Positions 54,219 through 63,903 are shown, numbered from the stretch's first letter. The stretch is DNA of 64,000 nucleotides from an uncultured Parabacteroides sp. (GCF_902493135.1 NZ_CABUOD010000018.1:1-64000), one strand, 5' to 3'. Program-made: numbers and translations. The notes: a model not told the origin generated them from the sequence alone.

Positions 54219-57065
54219 TTACGACCTGCTCACCTGCAGCCCCTTATCCGACAAGCTCATTTCGACAAAACGGGCATTTTTATTCTGCGGGTCGGCTGTG
54301 AGAAGACGGCGGATCTGCAAAGAGGCTTCCGGATCTTTGGCTACGATATAAAGGTAACCTCCTCCTCCGGCACCTGGAAGTTTATACCCCAGAGTGTAAT
54401 CTTTGATGCGAGAGATAAGCTGTTCTACAGCAGGCGGATTTGTCCCGGCATCAAGCGCCTTGTTTTGTTCCCAACTTTTGCCGACCAATCGGCCATAAGA
54501 AGCGAAATCACCCCGAAGAATAGCCTCGTACATATCCAATGCATGCCCTTTCATTTCAGAAAGCAGACGAAGATGGAGCCCACTGTTTAAGAACATTCCG
54601 CGTACGATTTCAGCAAGGATATCCTTCGCCGTACGGGTAATTCCCGTATAGTAAAGCAGGTGGCAAGCACGATATTCCGGTTCGGTAAAAAGATATTCCG
54701 GCAGCCAGCGTACCGACGGATTCTGGTGGAACCCCTCACCCGTTTGCAACAGTTTCAAACCATGTAACACACCTCCGTACTGATCTTGCCATCCGCCTCC
54801 GGTCGTAAGCAGTTGCTCCAAGATCAGAGTCCGGTTACCAATCTCGTTCTTATCCCACGCCAAGCCGCAGAAATCCGACAATGCACCCAATACCGTAGCC
54901 GCGAGAATCGAACTGGTTCCCAGACCGGAACCGGCAGGAATGGCAGCGAGCAACGTCACTTCCAACCCGCAGCCGAATGCTTTCAGTTGCTCTTCCAACG
55001 AAACATAACGGCTTGCTGAAAATTCGGGTGTAAACCCGGCCAGAGCCAGTGCCGCTTTCGGGATAGAGAAAGGAGAGCCGACCTTGTTAAAGTTACGCAG
55101 TTCGTCCCAAGTCGAAACGCTCTCCATCGCCCCGATATCAATGGAACGAAGAAGGATACGATACTCGCGAGCCGGCTTTACATAGACCTGCAAGGGAGGT
55201 TGTCCGTTCAACTCGATCGCCACGTTCACGACATTGCCACCGGCATACATGCAGTAAGGAGGCGTATCCGTCCATCCTCCTGCCAAGTCGATACGCACGG
55301 GACTGCGCCCCCAGACAATCTGATCGCGATAGACATTAAGGCGAGGCGTCTGTTTTTCATCAGCAATCGTACCGATCAGGCCTTCACGCAACAGTGAGAA
55401 CGCCTGCTGCTGTTCCACCATGCCCCGGTCATCTCCTGAAAGTTGCAGGACACGGGCACGGAACATATGGTCATGCACACGCTTCATCAGCGGAGCATCC
55501 TCCGACAATCCCCCAGGCAACGTAATCCCTTTGGAAACAAATTCAGAGGCGGCATCCGCCAGATCCAATTGATAGAAAATACTTTTATCATGATTGGCCG
55601 CAAGCATCGGCCAGTTTTTCTTCCTGAACGCTTCACGCTGGGCAAACAGGCGGCGGAGATTCGCACAGTCGGAAAGCCTGTTTGCAGACATCTTTTCAGC
55701 CGCCTCCCACACCCTGCGTCCTTCATCCAGATGGGGTTCAGATACCATCCAACGTAACGCAACACCTAACTCGTCCATATTCCGGCAAACAGGAAACAAG
55801 GCCGCATTCTGTATGTCGGCACACTCCGGCAGGCAAACAGCCCGCTCCGCAGCCCATTCCACGACAGAACGCCCCATGAAGAGCGTCGACTCATCCTTTG
55901 TATTCCCTTTGAAAGTATCATTGAAACCATACGGGCGCGCCACCCAGCCTTCTTCGCCGACAGGCACGACATCAATGCATACACCGGAAGGGATGTGCAA
56001 CTCCCAATCGTTTACCGGGACACCCGTAATCACATGCCGATCGGCAAGTATCCATCGTTTCCCTACAAAACTGTTTTCGATCCACAGCTCGGAATTGCCG
56101 GAGGTCAACGGACAACAAACTTCGGCGTTCTGGACAAACATGGCAGGATGTGGTTTCACCTTGCGCTGCATGATCGCCCGCTGGTCACGTACAAGGTTCT
56201 GCACCGACAGCGTCGAGGAAATCAGTTCCCGGCTCGTACCATAATGATAAAACTCACCACCCGGCAATGGCAGGATAGCAACAGTCAACGCATTCAACTC
56301 TTCGTCGGCTATACGCGGATGAGCACCAAGAGCAAGACCGAACTCGGAATACAGGTCGTATTCCTTCAGCTGCTTTCCACCCGGATTGTAGGAATGTTTC
56401 ATCAGTAGTTCCACCGCCCGGTCACTGAGCAGCCAGACGCCTATATCCATCAGAAAAAGGTGCGTACCTGCCAGTCGCCCCAACTCATCGAGAGTGGGTT
56501 TCTGAAGCATGAAATCAAGCTGGTCGGGAGATTTGCGGTCCGACACGAAGACCCCGTGGCGAGTGGCAAGTGCAGGATCCACCCACAAACCGTAACAGAC
56601 AACATCGGCCTCAAGAATCTCCTGCAACGGCTCGCTGTTTCGCAGATAAACGTCACCACTGGCAATCAGCGTATGCAGCGAATCCGGCGCTTTGCGCATG
56701 ATCTCCTCATACAGCGGAAGCTGGAGCGAAAGGAGGTTTTGAGATAATTTCTGTCCCCTTGCCCACCTGAACACCGGAATGGGCGTCAAGATCTTGCCCG
56801 AAGGTGCATACCCAGGTAATCGTCGGCTCTGCCCTCCCGCATGCAACAAAATCCGCTTTTCACGCGCCAACCATTCTCCGGCCGGCAACGTTCCGGCAGT
56901 ATCGTCGTCCCGGCGGCAAGCTTCAAGCAACCAAGTCGTTCCTCCGCCCGATCCCAAACGGGCACCTACAGGGTCAGACGTACAAAACCAATCTGCCGGA
57001 TCGGCATTTGCTATCTCATGAAAACTGCCAACCAGATTAGGCGGCAGCGACAATAATTTCCTCAT
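54219..57065 (-). CDS. fkp: bifunctional fucokinase / L-fucose-1-phosphate guanylyltransferase
   Basis: The 948-residue enzyme converts free L-fucose to GDP-L-fucose, the salvage route used by gut Bacteroidales to fucosylate capsules and glycoproteins. The N-terminal guanylyltransferase half has HAGGQSRRLPGYAPSGKIL (~72-90). The C-terminal GHMP kinase half has WGRSPVRIDLAGGWTDTPP (~590) and AAIPAGSGLGTSSILAA (~712). It has the length and motifs of Bacteroides fragilis Fkp. A -7 box (CAAATGTA on plus, 57085-57092) lies 20 bp upstream. Confidence 0.95.
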   Translation of the reverse strand: MRKLLSLPPNLVGSFHEIANADPADWFCTSDPVGARLGSGGGTTWLLEACRRDDDTAGTLPAGEWLAREKRILLHAGGQSRRLPGYAPSGKILTPIPVFRWARGQKLSQNLLSLQLPLYEEIMRKAPDSLHTLIASGDVYLRNSEPLQEILEADVVCYGLWVDPALATRHGVFVSDRKSPDQLDFMLQKPTLDELGRLAGTHLFLMDIGVWLLSDRAVELLMKHSYNPGGKQLKEYDLYSEFGLALGAHPRIADEELNALTVAILPLPGGEFYHYGTSRELISSTLSVQNLVRDQRAIMQRKVKPHPAMFVQNAEVCCPLTSGNSELWIENSFVGKRWILADRHVITGVPVNDWELHIPSGVCIDVVPVGEEGWVARPYGFNDTFKGNTKDESTLFMGRSVVEWAAERAVCLPECADIQNAALFPVCRNMDELGVALRWMVSEPHLDEGRRVWEAAEKMSANRLSDCANLRRLFAQREAFRKKNWPMLAANHDKSIFYQLDLADAASEFVSKGITLPGGLSEDAPLMKRVHDHMFRARVLQLSGDDRGMVEQQQAFSLLREGLIGTIADEKQTPRLNVYRDQIVWGRSPVRIDLAGGWTDTPPYCMYAGGNVVNVAIELNGQPPLQVYVKPAREYRILLRSIDIGAMESVSTWDELRNFNKVGSPFSIPKAALALAGFTPEFSASRYVSLEEQLKAFGCGLEVTLLAAIPAGSGLGTSSILAATVLGALSDFCGLAWDKNEIGNRTLILEQLLTTGGGWQDQYGGVLHGLKLLQTGEGFHQNPSVRWLPEYLFTEPEYRACHLLYYTGITRTAKDILAEIVRGMFLNSGLHLRLLSEMKGHALDMYEAILRGDFASYGRLVGKSWEQNKALDAGTNPPAVEQLISRIKDYTLGYKLPGAGGGGYLYIVAKDPEASLQIRRLLTADPQNKNARFVEMSLSDKGLQVSRS

Positions 57066-57293
57066 ATCTCACTATTCTTTCCGGCAAATGTACTTCTTTC
57101 CCCTTTTACTGCGTAAAATTTAATTTAATTTTTACTTTCAGAGGCTGTTTCGTTTAAATTATTATATCCACCTTTGTAGAGGGAATTCGCTCTTATAATC
57201 ATACGACAATAAAAAAAGTTGGTAAATACTAATCCCACCCTTTCATTTCTATTTCTGAAGTATCTTTAGTTATTCACTTAATATTCAGATGGT

Positions 57294-57917
57294 ATGATAT
57301 ACGGTTATGTAAGAGTCAGTACGGATAAACAGAGTACTGAAAATCAACGTTTCGAGATTGAAAACTATTCAAAAGCGAAAGGTTTCCGTATCGAACGTTG
57401 GGTAGACGAAACAATCAGCGGGACAACGAGTGTATCGGATCGCCAACTTGGCAGATTATTAAAGCAGATTCGTAAAGGTGATACACTCGTAACAACAGAG
57501 CTATCAAGGCTTGGACGTAATTTGATGCAGGTCATGAGTTTCCTCCACCAATGTATGGAGCGGGATATCATCGTCCTTACAGTCAAAGAACGTTATGAAT
57601 TAGGGAACAATATCAATAGTAAGATTCTCGCCTTCGCCTTTAGTCTGAGTGCAGAAATCGAACGTAATCTGATCTCACAACGTACCCGCGAAGCACTTGC
57701 ACGTAAAAAAGCGGAAGGTACGAAACTCGGTCGTCCGAAAGGCAAAAAGACCATGCAGGTCAGGTTGTCCGGAAAAGAAAATGTCATCCGCAAAATGATC
57801 AATGAGAAATGTTCGATGAATGAAATCGCCGAGAAATTCGGAGTAAACCGTCAAACTCTCCGCGATTTCCTTCGAGATACATTCCCTGACTGGAGAAAAT
57901 ATAGATATATTAAGTAA
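57294..57917 (+). CDS. mpi: Mpi-type serine site-specific DNA invertase
   Basis: The 207-residue serine recombinase closely resembles the Mpi master invertase of Bacteroides fragilis. The catalytic serine is Ser9 in IYGYVRVSTDKQ; LSRLGRNL (~69) and the LSAEIERNLISQRTREAL helix E region follow. The C-terminal helix-turn-helix is MNEIAEKFGVNRQTLRDF (~180-197). It should invert DNA between inverted dyad sites. The two segments at 12.9 and 19.0 kb are the obvious candidate targets. No inverted repeats flank the gene itself. Symbol by similarity. Confidence 0.88.
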   Translation: MIYGYVRVSTDKQSTENQRFEIENYSKAKGFRIERWVDETISGTTSVSDRQLGRLLKQIRKGDTLVTTELSRLGRNLMQVMSFLHQCMERDIIVLTVKERYELGNNINSKILAFAFSLSAEIERNLISQRTREALARKKAEGTKLGRPKGKKTMQVRLSGKENVIRKMINEKCSMNEIAEKFGVNRQTLRDFLRDTFPDWRKYRYIK

Positions 57918-58057
57918 TCGGACCTTCATGGCTTTAATTGTCTGGATGTTAATCTATGTAACCTTAATAAATTGTTTTTGAGGTAATTTATTATCAGTCA
58001 ATACGGCATGCCTCAACCAGGCAAAATGGTCCGCATACTAAATAATCCAATACCTCT

Positions 58058-58079
58058 GCACACTGAGCCACCAGTGTGC
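58058..58079. terminator. hairpin after the invertase gene
   Basis: GCACACTG and CAGTGTGC pair around a 6-base loop. No U-tract. The rest of 57918-58200 holds no convincing gene. Confidence 0.4.
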
Positions 58080-58203
58080 GGTAGGTTTTGTGCGCTTTAT
58101 TCTTTCCTCCAGTAAAACGAATATTTCCCTTCCGGCTCCCCCTCTATTTCAAAATCTTTATTGAATATTATACGACAAATTAACTTATTAGAAATAATTG
58201 TTT

Positions 58204-58211
58204 TATCTTTG
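58204..58211 (+). promoter_or_regulatory. -7 box (TATCTTTG) of ndk
   Basis: It is 33 bp before ATG 58245 and excludes the upstream in-frame ATG at 58161 as the start. Confidence 0.6.
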
Positions 58212-58244
58212 GCATATACGTCGAATCTTATAAACATGAACAGT

Positions 58245-58706
58245 ATGGAAAAGACACTTGTTATCCTGAAACCCTGTACCATTCAGCGAGGACTGATTGG
58301 AGAAATAATCTCCCGCTTCGAGAAAAAGGGTTTGCAACTGACAGGCATGAAAATGGTCTGGTTGACAGATAATATCCTCAGTGAACACTATGCACACCTG
58401 AAAGAAAAACCATTCTTCCAACGCATCAAAGACGCCATGTCGGCATGTCCCGTCATCGTATGTTGCTGGGAAGGGGTAGACGCCATACATGTCGTTCGCC
58501 AACTGGCCGGCTCCACCAACGGAAGGAACGCGCAGCCGGGAACCATCCGCGGCGACTTCAGCATGAGCGTACAAGAAAACATCGTGCATGCTTCCGATTC
58601 ACCCGAAACGGCAACCATCGAACTGAAACGTTTTTTCAATGACGACGAATTGTTCGATTACAAAATGAATAACTTGCCGGCTATTTATGCCAATGATGAA
58701 TTTTGA
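58245..58706 (+). CDS. ndk: nucleoside diphosphate kinase
   Basis: The 153-residue enzyme passes the gamma-phosphate from ATP to other nucleoside diphosphates. EKTLVILKP starts the fold, GPTNG-like AGSTNGRNAQPGTIRGDF is near 88-105, and the phosphohistidine lies in ENIVHASDSPETA. MEKTL at 58245 is the family's usual start; ATG 58236 three codons earlier is possible. Confidence 0.94.
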   Translation: MEKTLVILKPCTIQRGLIGEIISRFEKKGLQLTGMKMVWLTDNILSEHYAHLKEKPFFQRIKDAMSACPVIVCCWEGVDAIHVVRQLAGSTNGRNAQPGTIRGDFSMSVQENIVHASDSPETATIELKRFFNDDELFDYKMNNLPAIYANDEF

Positions 58707-58714
58707 GACGTAAA

Positions 58715-58754
58715 AGAGCCGGAATGTATAGGAAATCCTTATACCTCCGGCTCT
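58715..58754. terminator. terminator after ndk
   Basis: AGAGCCGGA and TCCGGCTCT pair with an inner TATAGGA/TCCTTATA stem. Confidence 0.8.
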
Positions 58755-58831
58755 GATATTTTAGAACCCTTTGCCCTATTCCTCTCGAACCGGACAAAAC
58801 AACCTAATTACTAATCTAAAAATCTAATACC

Positions 58832-58858
58832 ATGAAAAAACACACTACGTTTATATAA
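58832..58858 (+). other. orphan start of a lost gene (MKKHTTFI then stop)
   Basis: An ATG with AAA AAA after an AATCTAATACC leader, as often precedes SusC-like and other exported-protein genes in Bacteroidales, runs only eight codons to a stop. It is probably the stump of a deleted gene. Confidence 0.3.
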
Positions 58859-58919
58859 CCGAAGCACATGGCAAAAGGTTCACAACGATTCCAATAATTG
58901 ACAAAGAAATCCGTTCCCG

Positions 58920-58950
58920 TTGTTTAATTCCCGAATTGCCGTTATATTTG
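58920..58950 (+). promoter_or_regulatory. promoter of the DUF4494-yggS operon
   Basis: TTG at 58920-58922 and TATATTTG at 58943-58950 have normal spacing, 50 bp before the start. Confidence 0.65.
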
Positions 58951-59000
58951 TACCTCGTTTGGAATAAAAATACAGACATCATAATAAAACGTATAAATAT

Positions 59001-59507
59001 ATGCATAACTGGTTTGAATGTAAAGTCTCCTTCGAAAAAGTTTTGGAGAATGGAATGCAAAAGAAAGTGACGGAACCTTATCTGGTTGACGCCCTGTCAT
59101 TCACGGAAGCGGAAGCCCGCATCATTGAAGAAATCCGTCCCTTCATATCCGGGGAGTTTACAGTGACAGACATCAAACGCGCCCGCTTGTCGGAATTGTT
59201 CTTCAACGAAAACGGCGACCGTTTCTACAAGATCAAAGTTTACTTCATCACCCTCGATGAAAAAAGCGGAGCCGAAAAGAAAACCGCTGCACAGATGCTG
59301 GCACAGGCATCTAACCTGAAAGATGCCATCGCCGTATTGGAAGACGGAATGAAGGGCACGCTTGCCGATTACACCATCGCATCCGTTACGGAAACCCAGT
59401 TGATGGATGTCTTCCCCTTTGACGCCAACAGTGTCCCTTCGGAAAAGAAATCCGAGGAAGAACTGATTGCCGAACAGAAAAAACAGGCGGAAACAAGAGA
59501 AGCATGA
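59001..59507 (+). CDS. DUF4494 protein
   Basis: The 168-residue soluble protein matches DUF4494, a Bacteroidetes family: NWFECKVSFEKVLENG at the start and KVYFITLDEKSGAEKKT in the middle. The C-terminus is a charged, glutamine- and lysine-rich tail. Function unknown. It overlaps yggS by 4 bp (ATGA), so the two are coupled. Confidence 0.8.
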   Translation: MHNWFECKVSFEKVLENGMQKKVTEPYLVDALSFTEAEARIIEEIRPFISGEFTVTDIKRARLSELFFNENGDRFYKIKVYFITLDEKSGAEKKTAAQMLAQASNLKDAIAVLEDGMKGTLADYTIASVTETQLMDVFPFDANSVPSEKKSEEELIAEQKKQAETREA

Positions 59508-60172
59508 GCATCACCGAGAATATAACAAGACTGAAAGCATCGCTACCGGCAGGTGTTACGCTGGTGGCGGTTTCCAAGTTCCATCCCGCCGAGGCTTTAC
59601 AGGAAGCCTACGATGCCGGACAACGTGTATTCGGTGAAAGCAGGGCCCAAGAGCTGACAGCTAAACAAAAAGTTTTGCCCGGTGACATCGAATGGCATTT
59701 CATCGGCCCGTTGCAAAGCAACAAAGTGAAAGACATCGCCCCGTTCATTCACACCATACACAGCATTGACTCGCTGAAACTGTTGCAGGAAGTCAACAAG
59801 CAGGCGGCCAAACATGACCGCATCGTCCGTGTCCTATTGGAGATACACGTCGCGCAGGAAGAAGCCAAACATGGTTTCAGCCCCGACGAATGCCGCGAAC
59901 TGCTGCGCTGTTTATCACCCGAAACACTTCCCAACATCCGGATATGCGGACTGATGGGGATGGCGACAAATACTGACGACACAACGCAGATCCAGGATGA
60001 GTTCCATAAGATTCATGAACTATTCACCGAACTGAAAAACTCGGTATTCAAGGGTGACGAATATTTTTGCGAATTATCGATGGGAATGAGCCATGACTAC
60101 CCGGTCGCCCTTCGCGAAGGCAGTACGATGATACGCATAGGAACCAGCATTTTCGGTGAACGGGAATATTGA
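59504..60172 (+). CDS. YggS/PLPBP-type pyridoxal phosphate-binding protein
   Basis: The 222-residue single-domain TIM-barrel protein has the PLP-lysine in VAVSKFHPAEAL (~25-36), FGESRAQEL (~45) and a C-terminal SMGMSHDYPVALREGSTMIRIGTSIFG, partly quoted. It buffers PLP and affects amino-acid balance; it has no proven catalytic reaction. The length is typical. Confidence 0.92.
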   Translation: MSITENITRLKASLPAGVTLVAVSKFHPAEALQEAYDAGQRVFGESRAQELTAKQKVLPGDIEWHFIGPLQSNKVKDIAPFIHTIHSIDSLKLLQEVNKQAAKHDRIVRVLLEIHVAQEEAKHGFSPDECRELLRCLSPETLPNIRICGLMGMATNTDDTTQIQDEFHKIHELFTELKNSVFKGDEYFCELSMGMSHDYPVALREGSTMIRIGTSIFGEREY

Positions 60173-60222
60173 GTTTTAACCATTTTAAAGAGCAAGAACA
60201 GACAAGGTAGAAAATAATTCTC

Positions 60223-60230
60223 TATTTTTG
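60223..60230 (+). promoter_or_regulatory. -7 box (TATTTTTG) of the DHOD-like operon
   Basis: It lies 27 bp before ATG 60258 and would start transcription near 60237, which argues against a TTG start there. Confidence 0.5.
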
Positions 60231-60257
60231 TAATCGTTGAACATAATTGAATCTGAC

Positions 60258-61235
60258 ATGATTGACATTAAAACACAATATGCGGGCCTGACACTTCGTA
60301 ACCCGCTTATCGTCGGAAGTTCCGGTTTGACAAACAACGCGGAACGAAATAAGGAATTTGAAAAAGCCGGCGCCGGCGCGATCGTGCTGAAATCACTCTT
60401 CGAAGAGCAGATTGAAATGCAAAGCGATGTACTGATGCAGGATTCGGATTATCCCGAAGCGGCCGATTACATACGCGGCTATGTAAAAGCAAATCAGATA
60501 AACGGTTATCTGGAACTGATCCAGAAGACAAAAGAACAATGTACCATCCCGGTTATCGCAAGTATCAACTGCTATAAATCGGATGCATGGGTCGAATTTG
60601 CCCGCCAGATCGAATTGGCAGGAGCCGATGCTCTGGAACTGAACGTGTTCTTTCTGGAAACAGACCTCACATACAGCAGCGAAAACATGCGCGACTTGTA
60701 TGTCAGTATTATCCGCAAAGTGAAAGAAACGGTTTCGATCCCTGTCATGATCAAGATGAGCAAAATGGTCGGTAATATACCGGCTGTTGCCCATACGCTG
60801 ACAGTTAACGGGGCAGACGGGATCGTCCTCTTCAACCGTTTTTACCAACCGGATATCGACATCAACAATATGCAAATTGTCTCAGGCAACGTCTTCAGCA
60901 ACCATTCCGACTTGAGCGATACGCTTCGCTGGACAGCAATCGTTTCAGGCAAGGTGCCCGGAATCAGCATTGCTTCCTCTACCGGAGTGCATGATTGGGA
61001 AGATGTCATCAAATGTTTGCTCGCAGGAGCCGATGCCGTACAGATGTGTAGCGCCGTCTATACACATGGGGCAGAAATCATCTCACAGGTGCTCACCTGC
61101 ATCGAAGAATGGATGCACCAGGCCCATTACCAGTCGCTTGATCAGTTCAAAGGCAAACTAAACTATGCGAACATCCCCAATCCGGCGATGTATGAACGTT
61201 CACAATTCATGAAATACTTCTCCAACAGAGATTAA
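60258..61235 (+). CDS. dihydroorotate dehydrogenase-like flavoprotein
   Basis: The 325-residue FMN TIM-barrel protein starts MIDIKTQYAGLTLRNPLIVGSSGL, partly quoted, and has GADALELNVFF, VMIKMSKMVGN and GADAVQMCSAVYTHG, as in class 1 PyrD. Differences from true PyrD and its neighbour being a sulfur/thiol-handling fusion make the substrate uncertain. It is 8 bp upstream of the fusion gene, probably one operon. Confidence 0.8.
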   Translation: MIDIKTQYAGLTLRNPLIVGSSGLTNNAERNKEFEKAGAGAIVLKSLFEEQIEMQSDVLMQDSDYPEAADYIRGYVKANQINGYLELIQKTKEQCTIPVIASINCYKSDAWVEFARQIELAGADALELNVFFLETDLTYSSENMRDLYVSIIRKVKETVSIPVMIKMSKMVGNIPAVAHTLTVNGADGIVLFNRFYQPDIDINNMQIVSGNVFSNHSDLSDTLRWTAIVSGKVPGISIASSTGVHDWEDVIKCLLAGADAVQMCSAVYTHGAEIISQVLTCIEEWMHQAHYQSLDQFKGKLNYANIPNPAMYERSQFMKYFSNRD

Positions 61236-61243
61236 ACAACTAT

Positions 61244-63688
61244 ATGAACTACTTGATTGTCGGAGGAGTAGCCGGAGGAGCTACCGTTGCAGCACGTCTG
61301 CGCAGAATGGATGAAAAAGCCAATATCATCCTGTTCGAGCGAGGGAAATATGTATCGTATGCAAACTGCGGTCTACCTTATTATATAGGTAACACGATCA
61401 ACAACCGGGAAAAGCTGTTCGTACAGACAGTGAAAGGTTTCACAGACCGTTTCCGGATCGACATCCGCACAGAACAGGAGGTAACCGCCATCCGTCCGGA
61501 TAAAAAAGAAGTGGAAGTCAAGAACCTGTCCACAGGCGAGACATACACCGAGACATACGACAAACTGGTACTTTCGCCTGGAGCCGAACCGCTCCGGCCG
61601 GGTATCGAAGGGATTGGAAGCAAGAGGATATTCACGCTCCGCAACGTGCCGGACACCGATACGATCAAGAATTATGTCAATACGGAGAATCCGAAACGTG
61701 CTATCGTTGTGGGCGGCGGCTTTATCGGACTGGAAATGGCGGAAAACCTGCATGAACTGGGTATCCGGGTCAACGTGGTGGAAATGGCCGACCAAGTGAT
61801 GGCGCCGTTGGACTTCTCGATGGCGGCAATCGTGCACCGGCAACTGACCGATAAGGGAGTCGGGCTGTACTTGGAAGATGGTGTCAGCCGCTTTGAAGAA
61901 AAAGACGGTGGTGTGACCGTACACCTCCGCAGCGGCAAACAGATCGCTACCGACATGGTTTTACTAAGCATCGGGGTACGCCCGGAAACCAAACTGGCCA
62001 AAGATGCAGGGCTCGCCATCGGAGAACGGGGCGGTATCGCCGTAAACGATTATATGCAAACTTCCGATGCAAACATATATGCCCTCGGCGACGCAGTCGA
62101 AGTACGTCATCTCGTAACCGGGCAACCGGCCCTCATCCCGCTGGCAGGACCGGCAAACAAGCAGGGGCGCATCGTGGCGGACAATATCGTATTCGGCAAC
62201 AAAGAGAAATATCCGGGATCAATAGGAACTTCCATCGCAAAAGTATTCGACCTGACGGTTGCCGCCACCGGAGCCAATGCGAAATTGTTGAAACGGAATA
62301 ATATCGCCTATATATCATCCTATACCCACGGAGTGTCGCATGCCGGATATTACCCGGATGCCGTTCCATTGTCTATCAAGATATTGTTCGCCCCGGAAAG
62401 CGGCAAGCTGTTAGGCGCCCAGGTTGTCGGCTTCGACGGTGTAGACAAACGCATCGAGATGCTGGAACAAGTAATACAACGAGGCGGGACAGTCTACGAC
62501 CTGGCTGAATTGGAGCATGCCTATGCCCCTCCCTATTCGTCGGCCAAAGATCCTGTGAATATGGCCGGATTCGTTGCTGAAAACATATTGAGCGGAAAAT
62601 CCCGGATCATCCAGTGGCGTGAACTCGCCGAACTTCCGGCCGACACGATTCGAATCGATGTCCGTACACGCGACGAATATAAATTAGGCACGATCCCCGG
62701 ATTTATAAACATACCGGTAGACGAATTACGCGAACATTTAGGCGAACTGCCGAAGGAGAAACCGATCGTCGTAACTTGTGCAGTCGGACTGCGTGGTTAC
62801 CTGGCCTATCGCATCCTGGTGCAGAATGGCTTCAAGCATGTGCGCAACCTGTCCGGAGGATACAAGACGTGGAGCATGGCGACAGCACCCGTAAAGGAGA
62901 TCGTTCCCTGCAAACCGGAATCGCCGGAAAACACAAATTGCGGATGCCCCGCTACCCAGGTTCCTCTGTTGAAAGTAGATGCCTGCGGACTGATGTGCCC
63001 CGGACCTGTGATGCAACTGAAAAAGAACTACGAAACGTTGAAGGCCGGCGAACAACTCCAGATAACTGCCACTGACCAGGCTTTCGGCAAGGATGTCGCT
63101 TCCTGGTGTAAGATGACGGGGGCAGAACTGGTTGCGTTGGAAAACAAAAACGGGGTGGTTGCCGCCACCATCCGCAAGCAGGAGAAAACAACTTCCTGCG
63201 AGATTTCGCGTAACAATGCCGACAACAAGACACTGATCGTCTTCAGCGATGACCTGGACAAAGCACTGGCCTCTTTTGTCATTGCCAATGGAGCCGCTTC
63301 GACCGGCAAGAAAGTGACCATGTTCTTTACTTTTTGGGGATTGAATGTGATCAAGAAACAGCACAAGCCGGCAGTCTCCAAAGATATTTTCGGCAAGATG
63401 TTCGGTTGGATGCTTCCGGCACACAGCGGCAAACTCAAGCTGTCTAAAATGAATATGGGAGGTGTCGGTAGCCGGATGATGCGCTTTATCATGAAACAAA
63501 AGCGGATCGACAGCCTGGAAAGCCTGATCCGACAAGCCGTAGACAACGGCGTGGAAATGATCGCCTGCACCATGAGCATGGATGTGATGGGCGTGCAAAA
63601 AGAAGAGCTGATGGACAACGTTACGCTGGGCGGCGTGGCTTCTTACCTCGAACGGGCAGAGGAGGCGAATGTGAACCTGTTCATCTGA
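61244..63688 (+). CDS. CoA-disulfide reductase / rhodanese / TusA / DsrE fusion
   Basis: The 814-residue protein joins four sulfur-handling domains. Residues 1-450 form an FAD/NAD(P)H disulfide reductase (VGGVAGGATVAARLRR, redox Cys42 in YANCGLPYY). Residues ~460-550 are a rhodanese domain with Cys512 in VTCAVGLRGY. Residues ~575-645 are a TusA domain with Cys585 in GLMCPGPVMQLK. Residues ~660-814 are a DsrE-like domain. It probably reduces polysulfide or CoA persulfide and relays sulfur between cysteines. It follows the DHOD-like gene by 8 bp. Confidence 0.9.
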   Translation: MNYLIVGGVAGGATVAARLRRMDEKANIILFERGKYVSYANCGLPYYIGNTINNREKLFVQTVKGFTDRFRIDIRTEQEVTAIRPDKKEVEVKNLSTGETYTETYDKLVLSPGAEPLRPGIEGIGSKRIFTLRNVPDTDTIKNYVNTENPKRAIVVGGGFIGLEMAENLHELGIRVNVVEMADQVMAPLDFSMAAIVHRQLTDKGVGLYLEDGVSRFEEKDGGVTVHLRSGKQIATDMVLLSIGVRPETKLAKDAGLAIGERGGIAVNDYMQTSDANIYALGDAVEVRHLVTGQPALIPLAGPANKQGRIVADNIVFGNKEKYPGSIGTSIAKVFDLTVAATGANAKLLKRNNIAYISSYTHGVSHAGYYPDAVPLSIKILFAPESGKLLGAQVVGFDGVDKRIEMLEQVIQRGGTVYDLAELEHAYAPPYSSAKDPVNMAGFVAENILSGKSRIIQWRELAELPADTIRIDVRTRDEYKLGTIPGFINIPVDELREHLGELPKEKPIVVTCAVGLRGYLAYRILVQNGFKHVRNLSGGYKTWSMATAPVKEIVPCKPESPENTNCGCPATQVPLLKVDACGLMCPGPVMQLKKNYETLKAGEQLQITATDQAFGKDVASWCKMTGAELVALENKNGVVAATIRKQEKTTSCEISRNNADNKTLIVFSDDLDKALASFVIANGAASTGKKVTMFFTFWGLNVIKKQHKPAVSKDIFGKMFGWMLPAHSGKLKLSKMNMGGVGSRMMRFIMKQKRIDSLESLIRQAVDNGVEMIACTMSMDVMGVQKEELMDNVTLGGVASYLERAEEANVNLFI

Positions 63689-63789
63689 TGCACTTCGCGA
63701 ACCACCGGTAATCATCGGGATAAACATAAGGATAAGTCAGGACGCGGATCAACACAAAGCTGGCAAAAGGCAAAGTTGTTCCTACCTGT

Positions 63790-63853
63790 CAAAACGCCGG
63801 TGTTTCGATGGCAAAGCATATATATGTTTTAAAATCGAATCACCGGTGTTTTG
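63790..63853. repeat. imperfect long hairpin
   Basis: CAAAACGCCGGTGTTTCGAT pairs with ATCGAATCACCGGTGTTTTG around a 24-base loop, just before the terminator at 63860. Confidence 0.5.
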
Positions 63854-63859
63854 AAAATA

Positions 63860-63887
63860 GAAGCCTGTCGCTTAAAAGGCAGGCTTC
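63860..63887. terminator. bidirectional terminator
   Basis: GAAGCCTG and CAGGCTTC pair around a 12-base loop between convergent genes. Confidence 0.6.
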
Positions 63888-63903
63888 GGTTGCCGAATAG
63901 ATC

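Noticed and set aside
57948..57962. GTTAATCTATGTAAC dyad after the invertase gene, similar to a second class of inversion sites
   Set aside because: Only one copy is visible and no inverted partner lies nearby, so no invertible segment can be claimed.
58097..58282. 61-codon minus-strand frame before ndk
   Set aside because: It spans the ndk promoter and start, has no ribosome-binding or family evidence, and is mostly low-complexity.
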